Assembly: GCA_015143295.1 (NCBI GenBank)
Contig: CM026557.1
Span: 34,419,965-34,483,964 of the forward strand
Length of the DNA: 64,000 bases
Reading direction: 5' to 3'
From: Tetracentron sinense
Taxonomy: Eukaryota; Streptophyta; Magnoliopsida; Trochodendrales; Trochodendraceae
Under the pieces are notes generated by a model, which worked only from the letters and a program-made list of their open reading frames with translations, ran no database searches and was not told where the DNA came from. A program made the translations under genes and the position numbers. Of the stretch, positions 1 through 9,800 are shown one piece after another (positions within the stretch are counted from its first letter, which is position 1; every line of letters begins with the position of its first letter).

Positions 1-780
1 TTCTATCTTTGGTGATTAATCATGTAGAAAAACTTCAAAGGGACTTTTTGTGGCATGGAAAGGAAGAGGTTCCATCTTAAGAAGTGTGAAGAGATTTGTC
101 ATCCTAAGAAAATAGGTGGATTCAGCTTTAGAGAGTTGAGAGTTATGCATAAATCACTCAGAAAATGGTGGTAGATGTTTGCTAAGGAGATAGTTCCACT
201 CTTTGGAGGAGAGTTGTCAGTCTCAAATATGGGATCCATAATGATAATTAGCAAAGTGACTTCTTTGTGTGCGCTAGGTTTTCAGTGGAATGGTGAAATA
301 ATCAAATTTTCAAAAGATGATTGGTTTGGAGAAGGTAAAACTTTGTGCGCGTGCCTTTGATTACAGATTGGCTGCGGCATAGGAGCTATCAGTGAATCAT
401 TTCTTTGACCGAATGAATGATGAAGTGGTTTGGAAGCCAAAGTTACGAAGAAATTTGGTTGAAAGAAAAAAGGATGAATGCATCTCCCTGCTTAGGTGGT
501 TGGATGGGTTGGCACGCCTTTGAGTGGGGAGGACTCCTAAGCATAGAGAGCATTCTTGAAAGGAATGTCCTCAGTAACATCTGTTTACATCTTGTTTATC
601 GGTGGTTTGGAAACTTTTTATTTGATTATTTATATTTTAAAGGTGCCAATTGGTCCTAGAGTTGAAGCTTTTATTTGGACTATGGTTCTGGACAGAGATT
701 TTATCCCCTTTTCCAGAAGATTGATTTAGATTACCCCCTCACCCAGTTCATAGATCAGAACTGCTCAACTCTCCATCTTC
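1..780 (+). mobile_element. L1-type LINE, degenerate ORF2 3' part
   Basis: Translated across three frames, this stretch reads as the region after the reverse transcriptase of a plant L1-like LINE. RDFLWHG lies near 35-60, GGFSFRELRVMHKSL near 115-165, and an EAFIW zinc-knuckle-type lead-in near 660-690. Stops and frameshifts break every frame, so nothing is coded today. The left end runs out of the window, so full length and insertion site cannot be judged. No poly(A) tail or target duplication is visible on the right. The family assignment rests on motif order, not on a search. Confidence 0.75.
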
Positions 781-982
781 CACTAAGTTGAAAAACATAG
801 CTGCAAGCATCATTGACCTCCTCTCCACTCTTCTACAAACTTGACTGTGTAGAGACTCAAAATTTCATATCTTGATGTTTGTGCAAACTTTAATAAAAAG
901 CCTTGAAAGTATCTCCAAACATTGCAATTAATGTCAATTCATGTTTAAGTATGTTTAATTAATGTTATTGGGTGCTTAACTA

Positions 983-2850
983 TGGTTAAACTTATTATAT
1001 GATGAATGATTAAGAGTCAAAGTGAAGAAAATGGCCAAAACAGAAAAAAAAAACCTACACCACCAGTTGACCGCCCCCAAAACCGGTCGACCAATGGAAT
1101 CAAAAAGTTGTATGGGAGTTTTTGGGAGAGAAGGGTAGCAAGACTGGTCGACCGCGACCATCACCAGTCGACCGCAAGGCTACCGGTGGACCTCCCTTCG
1201 TGGTTTTTGTCTAAATGGACTTTCTAATTCTGAAAATCCGAGAATTAGAAGTCTCTAAGGACTCCTTGGCCTATTTAAAGACCTTAAACTCGTGGGGATT
1301 AGGGTTTTAACATTCTAAGAGTCTGAGAAATTCCAAAGAGAGAGATTGACCTAACCTTTTGAAGGATTTTCATCTCAAGGAGAAGCTTGGAGATCATCTC
1401 CAAGGTCATTTCAAAGTGATTCGATTGTAGGGAAGCGATCAAGGAATGTACCATACACTGTTCTAACCTAATAATATGTATGATATATGATTTTAAGATC
1501 TAGGAAGTGATGCTTATATGTTTTTATGTTATGAAGATTATATCAAGGTTAGAGTTTGCATGATTTCAAGAGGATCTTGTGTTAATGATTATGAATGGAT
1601 TAAGGGATATGGGCATTAATATGTGATTGATGTTATGACAATGTATTGAGGATTTCATTGATGTTTAGATATGATATTGTAATTGGTTTCTAGAAATCTT
1701 ATGCATATATGATTGAACTTGATGGAAAGGATGATTTCCAAGGATGGGTGTATGTACGAACATGGAGGAAGTGATTTAGTTGAATGATGATTAAATCTGG
1801 AATTCTATGATGTTAATTGTGATTATATTTTATGTAAATAGGTTATTCTTGTATGAACTTCCATGTAAATTATGCCTAATTATACATGTATATCGATTGG
1901 TTGAGATTCGGATAGGTAAATACTTGGAGGATGATAACGCCCTAAATTTGCTAAACTTAGTTATATGGGTGGCTTTGGTGGGATTCGATGTTTTGATATT
2001 GGAATCTAATGGATAACCTAGATGGAGGTTGGCCATGACACTCACGCACATGTTGGACCGCATGATAGGTAGTAAAAGAACATGTCTCACAAGCACAAGC
2101 ACTTATGTCATTGAGAATCTTTCATGTTACATGCCATTGGGAATCTTTCATGTTACATGTCATTGAGAATCATCATCTTACATGTCATTGAAGAAAAACA
2201 TCATGTTACATGACATTACAGGAATATCATCTTACATGCATTAGTACACACGGACTTGCATTAACATGTACAAGTTTTACATGTATTCACGAGTCACGAG
2301 TCGTACATGCCATGAATGAATGCTTTTATGTTACATGTTTCGCACATGAATTGTAAGATATGTGTGTGTATGATAAAGTATGAACATGATTACATGTTAT
2401 GATATTGTTAGCTAGGCTTTGTATGCACTGAGCTTTCGTTTGCTCAGTTGTACTTTTCTATCGGTAGTTTCAGAAGGGTTCAACATCTATGCTCCAAGAC
2501 CTTGGATAGAAGAGAAGTACCAAAAAGAACCAGAAGGTGATCATGTTGAAGAAGAGAGGGATCTTGACAGATGGTTCTATTATTGAGCTTTTAGATAATT
2601 TGTTTTTATTCAGTTGAAAAAGATGTAATAAGACAATTTCAGTGAAAGATGTTGCTTAGGTTTAATTTTACATTTGAGATCATATGGGTGATTGGATTAT
2701 TCTGTTAGTCGGTCTACAGTTTCGATTGATTATTTATGAGAAAATTTTGAGACTAACTTTTAGCATGCCTTTTATGTTGTTATATGGATATGCATTGTCA
2801 CGGGTCCAAGGTCTCATTGACCAACATTGATGGGATTTTGGGGCACGACA
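983..2850 (+). mobile_element. probable solo LTR (family B), 1.87 kb
   Basis: The stretch starts TGGTTAAAC, ends GGGGCACGACA and is flanked by AACTA on both sides (978-982, 2851-2855), as expected for a solo LTR with a 5 bp target duplication. Its right third aligns by eye with the solo LTR at 4190-6425: a TGAGC...GCTCAGT stretch, then an EEY-like purine-rich block, then the end. A TATA-like tatttaaa lies at 1272-1279. Five copies of a GTCGACC-type word lie about 70-210 bp upstream of it. No internal domain or primer-binding site follows. The right end is firmer than the left end, because the left terminus is not the usual TGT. Confidence 0.6.
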
Positions 2851-3039
2851 AACTAGGTACTGTTGCCTGAATAGCTCTCACCCATTGCCTAAAATCTTCA
2901 TCGCAAAAAAAGCTCTCTGAGCACCAGAAAAGCTATCCCATCCATTCTTTTCTTCTTCTAGTGTTCAACCACTGACAAATATGATATTTTTCTGCCTCCT
3001 ATAATTGTTGAGAGATATATCAACATGTTCAATTGTGCT

Positions 3040-3330
3040 TATCAATTACAATCATAATGACAAAGTCGGGGTTCGAGAATAATTCAGCAGAGGTCAAGTT
3101 CGGAAAAAATCGGGAAAATTCAGAACAAATAAAAAATAAATTAATAGATATAAATATATACAGAACAATTTGATTAAAAAATATACAAAATAAGGAATTT
3201 TTTGCCAAGTTTGAGAAAATAATTCGGGAATAATCTGGAAAATTCACCTATAATTCGGGATTCCAATAATTCGGCGAAGCAAAAAATGCGTGAATAATTC
3301 GCGAATCTTTGAAAACAAAAATGGAGTTTT
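3040..3330. mobile_element. AT-rich fold-back element (MITE-like)
   Basis: The block repeats words such as ATAATTCGGGAA, AATTCGGCG and AATTCGCGAAT in both orientations at its two ends (3070-3120 and 3215-3310), with an AT-rich centre. The layout resembles the other fold-back elements in this window, but I could not fix termini or a target duplication. There is no coding potential. Confidence 0.4.
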
Positions 3331-3687
3331 TTATTACAGAGATTACAATATCCTCTAATGATTCTTATATGAGTCTCCAGTCCATACCAAAAAGGTGTTA
3401 AAGTTGAGGTCACATTGACCTATCAAGGCAAGCACATGACTAAGCTTGCATACTCCCTGGCACTGCAGATTTTGCACCATTTCTTTTGAGATGGTAACCA
3501 TAGAAGAAGCACAAGATAACATTCATTCAAAAAGATTTCAGGAACTGGATTGTGCTTGTTTGCCACAGATATAGAAGTCCTCCTAGAAATGCCTAGTAGA
3601 CTGCCAGACATTTCTCAAACCAATGAATTAAAACCAGGGTCAATACAAGGAAGTAAGCAAATATTGAACAATTATCCAGCCACTTAC

Positions 3688-3864
3688 TTGGAAAATCTCA
3701 ACTTTAAATGGAAAAACATCCACAGCTTGCTGAGCTTGGCTTGTTATCTTATTTTGCAAGATTAACATCACCCCAGTCAAATTGTCTTTGTTAACAATCT
3801 GACTTGAAATGCCACGAATAATTGATACTTTGACCACATCAGTTCCACAGAAGATAACCAGAAT
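3688..3864 (-). CDS. NRPE5: NRPE5-like exon 2
   Basis: 177 bp, phase 0 at both ends, acceptor CTGCAG and consensus donor GTAAGT. It encodes the middle of the RPB5 fold (VKVSIIRGISSQIV, LILQNKITSQAQQA, VEIFQ). There is no stop or indel, which argues for a working exon rather than a pseudogene. Confidence 0.87.
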
Positions 3865-6800
3865 CTGCAGTTATAAATGATGAGTTAAATCGGTACTTCG
3901 AAGCATGAAGGATTGCCAATGGTGGATATTGTTTAATGGCAGACTTTAACCAAGAGAACTGCTGACAAAATATTTATATGCTACCAGAAATATAAATACA
4001 AAAAAGAAACATTCTGATACAATCTAAGAGATATTAATCATAAAATCTATTACTCTGTTGTTGACATTGCAGCATAAGTTGTTTGCATCGTGATGTTTTT
4101 TTGAGCGTTTATTCCATAAAGGACAATAGCATAGGTCCTACAGCATCACTGCCCTCTAATATTTATGCAGAAAGCTACACAATGATATCTGTAGAACCCC
4201 GAAACTCATTTACTTAGTTGGTGAATAGTGTCCATGAATAGTGTTGGTAAATAGTTATTTTTGGCCAAAATGGGGCCTTCTATGTATTTCGGGTGTAATG
4301 AATGAATGAAAGAATTAAAAATCAAATTATAGGTGGTGTGAGTGTTAAAGAGTGGAGTCACTCAAAGTGAGTTAAGGGACGAGTGGACGCACTCAAAGTG
4401 GGAAAAAAATGGAAAAAACAGAGGAAATGGCCAAATTTGCAGGTGGCCAGTCAACCTCCCCTCATGGCCGGTTGACCGACTATCTCTATTGTGGCCCAAC
4501 ATGAGCCATAGTATGTATGATTCAGGGGCCGGTCGACCACCCTCTCCAGCCAGTCAACTGACTGTCCCCAAAAGGCAAACAATGGGCAGCAGTAGGGTTT
4601 TCTTCTTGGCCAGTCGACCACCCCTCAAATCCGGTCGACCGCCCTTTACTAAATTGGGGTTTTTCCCCTTTTCTGCAAATTTTAAGTGAGGATTAGGGTT
4701 TTAAACACCCTTGACCTATAAATACTAACACATTTCGTGGGTTTTAGGGCTCACTAACCTAAGGGGAAATTTTGGAGAGGAAAGGGTGAAGAACTAGGGT
4801 TTTGGAAAGGGATTTCTTGGGTGATCAAGATTGGAGCTTGGACTTCCATTTTTCAAGTTTGGATATTCCTTTCAAGGTGTTTCTCAAGCGTTGGATCTCA
4901 GGGATTCAAACTTCTCCTTTCTCAAGCTCTAGAGTGAAGGATTTCAATCCTTGCAAGGTAGGTACTTCCTACTAGTTATCTTGTGATATTTAATTATGAA
5001 ATGCAAAATGTGAAGCATGTACTTGGATGAATCTATGTAGTTACCTTCTACTACCTAGCATTGTTATAATACAAAGGTTGATAAAATAGAATTCTATGCA
5101 TGATTTTGAATAGAAATGGTGGATGCACCCTAATAGTTAATGTAGTTGTGATTAAAGGTTTAATGTGGATGATGTAAAAGTGTATGATATTGCATGAGTG
5201 TATACCCTCCACTATTTTACATTATTAAGCTTTAAATATGAACCAAATGAAATGAAGAGCATGTTTATTGATGAAACGGGGATGTGTAGCCTAAGTATGC
5301 TTATACTAATGTTGAAACAAAATTACTAAAGACATGTTTGAATGTTTAAGAGCTTTTTAAGTACATGATGTTTACAAGCATAATGCACATGCTAGCATTG
5401 CATGACCAGAGTTTTCTTTAAGTTTTAAGTTCCAAGATTTTCAAATGAGTCAAGCAACAAGTTTCCAAATTTACAACAAGAATAATTGAGACAAATCATG
5501 ATTTACACAAGCACGCATGATAAAGCCAAACATAAGGATTGGTCAAGGATAGGGCATATCCTATGATATGTCATATCTGGCCTCAAGAAAAGAAAAGCAA
5601 GAATTATAATGTCAAACTTTGAGTTGGTCAAGGATGTTAGTATGTCAATTTGAAGCATGTTCAATGAAAGGTATTTACATACCCGCCTTACCCAGCTTCA
5701 AGTCGTTTCAAGGGTACTAACATCTAGCTTCAAGCATGTTCAAGCAAGACAAACACGATTCACACAAGACAAGACAAGACAAGTACGGTTCAAACAAAAT
5801 AAGCATGATTCTCACATGACAAAAACAAGACAAGAACTATGTTTTAAGAACGAAAAGCATGTTTTAAAACACGAAAAGTAAGATTTGAAATATGATTAGC
5901 AAGCATGCACATGTGATTTTAAGATTGTTTTCACACTTTAATTTATACATGCATGCGAGTTGTACTGTTTAAATTGCAAGTATGCTATGATATATATTAT
6001 ATCAGTGTTAGCTAGTAACTTGTACACGCTGAGTATTTCATGCTCAGTCGTACATTTTGATGTCGACAGGTACTCCCTTTGACATTTGCGTGCCAGAGCT
6101 ATGGGTCGAAGAGGAGTATGTTGAGGAACCAGTAGGTGGCATTCCCAAAGAGGGAAAGGATTTGGACAGGTGGCCTTACGAGGCTTATTACTGAGAGACG
6201 CGAGGGAGTGTCATGTATATAAATTTTGATGAATGGGCATGTCCACTCTTCCTTTTGGATGTTATTGTATAAAACTCTTGGAATACAATAATGTTATATA
6301 AAAAAAAAAAATTGTTAGTTTCCGCTGTATCATGTCTTGTATATTGTGCAGGATGGTTTGATATGTCAAGTCAAGTCACGAGTCAAAGTCTCCTAAACTT
6401 CTGAGGGAGATTTTAGGTCGCGACAATATCTATCCTAGAATCATCATTTATTGCATATCTTCGTATTGTAACATCTACAGTAAAAGTCTTTCTTTTTGGG
6501 TAACAAGGGGGCGTTCGGGCCTTTTAGAGTACCCGACTAAGTCCCCTGGGTTGTGGAAACTCCCACTCTACACAACCAAGAAATCCGGGATAAATCCCCG
6601 AGGGTGGCCAACAAGGGGAAGGGACTCGAACTCAAGACCTCCTTTACAGGTAATTAACGGATTAAGGATATAAAAGCCAACACAACCAAAAATTGAGATG
6701 AAAAAGTAAATCAAAAGCAATATGAATATTGATGAGGTATCAAGGAAGGCAAAAGAAATGTAGTCAAAGCATCAGGGCAATGCCTCAGAGATAGGGATTC

Positions 6801-9800
6801 CCTAGGTGAGGCGAGGCGTTGCTTAGGCTGTTAGGCAAAGCCTAGATGAGCTGACCACTAAATTTTATTTTATTTATTAAAATTACAAATTTTAAGATTT
6901 TTATATATTATTGAAATTAAAGATTAAAATTTTGAAATAAAGCATACATGAGATCAAAATGTCACTACAAAAAATAAAGTAAAGTCAGAAAAAGGTGGGA
7001 GAGCCAGATGCAAGAACCCTAAATTTTTGGTTAAAATTATATGTTATTTTTCTTGTTTTTTGTAAATAAATCTAATTTTATGTGCGTCTTGGGTGCCTTT
7101 GTAGCCGGTACTTTAGTGCTCGGGGGACAACACCTAAGCACCTATACACCACTATGTGACCTCATCTTAATGTGTGATCGCTTATACCTTGATTAAGTGG
7201 TAGGGAACCTGTCTAGGTGACCTTTTAACTACACTGGGTCAAACATGGTTTAACTTGTCAAGCAATTGAGAAGTACGGGTTGTGATTAGTAATAAAGATG
7301 CATACGTAATTGAAGAAGAACGAAACTAACATGAAGGGCATGTATGTAACAACTTATACTGAAGTATAAAAATCATTGCACATAAAGATCAATGCAGTTA
7401 TTAACTAAGGTGGTGCCCAAATTTGAGAAGTAATGTAAGTATAACTGTTTTAAGGGAAAAAAAATAACATATGAATATGTAGACATCAACTTTATACAGG
7501 TGGCTAGAAAACGAATTAAGAACTAGTTTTAAGAGCGCATAGTTGGGTAGGTGGGAATATTTTTTTATTTTTTAAATCAGTAAGTAGGTGGGTGAACAGG
7601 ACCTACATGATGTATATGACACCCTATAGAAGTAGAGGAGATCTTTCAAGATTGGCCAAGAGGCCCGTTTAGGAAGAGGGTTAGAATTCTCTGGAAAATG
7701 TTTCCATTTCCAATAAGTTGGGGCATATTAGAAAGAACGATGTTAGGACCCCTAGTCCTTATTTGATTAGTTTCCTAATTTAGTTTACTATTGTTTTAGG
7801 GAGTTTCTATTTCTGATCTTAGGAGTTCAATTCTATTTAGAGGTGAATTAGGTCTCTTCTATTTGAAGAGTTGTAGTCAAAGTGGAAAGTTAGTTGTGTT
7901 GGACCACTGGTCCACTATAAATAGGTGGACAAACATTATTATAGAAATTAAGTATATTTTCCGGATTTCTCTCATCTTTTTCTCCAACGAATTCATCTTC
8001 TTCTTTACCTTAATTCCTCTTTCTCTTCTTAAACTCCCTCTTCTTCAATTAATCAACCTAACATCTGGTATCAGAGCATCCTTTTGGGCCTATGTCGGCT
8101 AAGGAGCTTGAAGAGAAAGTTTTGTCCCTCACCCAACGAATTGAAGAAATTCCAAGGACATTGAACCGGACATGAATTAACGAGTTGTCAGGCATGATGG
8201 AGTGTATATGGGAATGCTTGGAGCAATTACCACTAGCAGCATCTATCCCACAACTGGGGATATACGACCGCCCAAATCAGGGTGGGGCTATAATTCAAGA
8301 ATGCAACATTCCGGTTGACTTTCCATTGTTTAACGGAGAAGATCCATCAGGTTGATTTGTTTGCATGTGTAGCCTGTAGGTCTGTAGAAAGACAACTAGC
8401 AAATTGATTCCCTTTTCTTTTGGTTAGTGGGGATTGAAGTCCGTGCGAATCAAAACTTTTTTTTTGGTTTGTGGGACTGATTACAGTCTGCAAGTCTACA
8501 ACCAAAGAGGCAAACAGTTTGTAACTTTCCCTTTGTTTACGTTTCCATAGACTTCAGTGAACTTCCACCGAACTTAAATATTTTTTCTAATAAATAGAAG
8601 CAAGCAGTTTGTAATTTCCCCTTTGTTTACATTTCCGTAGACTTTAGTGAACTTCCACCGAACTTAAGTATTTTTTCTAATAAATTTTTCCATTTCGCTA
8701 AAGTTTACCGAAGTGTACCAAAGTTTACAGAAGTTAACCAAAACATGTCACAAAGTCCATTTTTTTAAAATACATGTTGATTTCGCTATGGACGATACCA
8801 AAACCGACACATTTCGGATGAGTTCGACCAAAATGTGTTGATTTTTTACACCTTAATTGGAAGTGAGACAAACGAGTTCCCTATGAAAATAGTATTACAT
8901 CAGTGACATCAGGGGTCAGCTATGAGCAAGGTTAAAAAAAATGATTTTGGACACCGTAACAGACACAGCCGAAACCTTTACGTAACGCCGTTACGTAACG
9001 GTTTCGGCCTTTACCTTTTTTTTTTTCTTTTTTGCTTAAAAAATCCAATAATTAGAAAAAAAAAACATATAATAAATGAGTAAAAAGATACTTTTAAAGT
9101 CAATATGAAGCTCAAAATTTAGAAATAAGGAAATTAGATGGGTCAAGGGTTGAAACATATCCGAAATAAAGAACATGTCTTGAATTCCTTCAAATCTATG
9201 AATTAAACTCCAAATCAAATTGTTAATTAACAAAAAACAAAATGATTTTAGGAAAACAAATGTACTAAGAATAGGTAGAGAAGAAGAGAGGAAGCAAAGA
9301 TGAGGTTTTAGAATGAGTTTAGGGATTTTCGGAACCCAGTCATACAACCGAAACCTTTGCATATTGGGCATAACGCCCGTTACGTAACAATTTCGGACGT
9401 TACGGTTTTGTTTCAGGATAAACGGGTAAAGGTACGGTATCGGGTATCGGAAGTCACCGAAACCTTTACGTAACAGGCTTTATGTAACGGTTTCGGCCTT
9501 TTTTTAAACCATGGCTATGAGTCTGAATATTTTTACCTTGGTTATGTATGAGTTGACAAATTCAAGAGATCCGTTGGTGTATATTATTTGTAGATGACAC
9601 AGTATCAATTAATTCAACTAAAGGTTTTAAAAACAAATCGGCCTAGGACAAAATATATGAAATGAAACTTTAGCAAGAACACGAATAGGGTAGCAATGGT
9701 AGTTAAGAATTAAGAATAGATGACCAAGAGATACCCCAAAATAGTAGTTTTGGTATCTCGACTCAATTATCCATTAGGATAGAGATTTTAAAGAGAATGA

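Noticed and set aside
1830..2102. 90-codon minus-strand frame
   Set aside because: Within solo LTR B; no matching motif and no counterpart in LTR A.
3300..3420. Possible NRPE5 exon 3 (VNVTSTLTPF after an AG)
   Set aside because: Only VN-T matches the expected VNITKH; the rest diverges at once and the QLPR and RYYGL blocks are missing.
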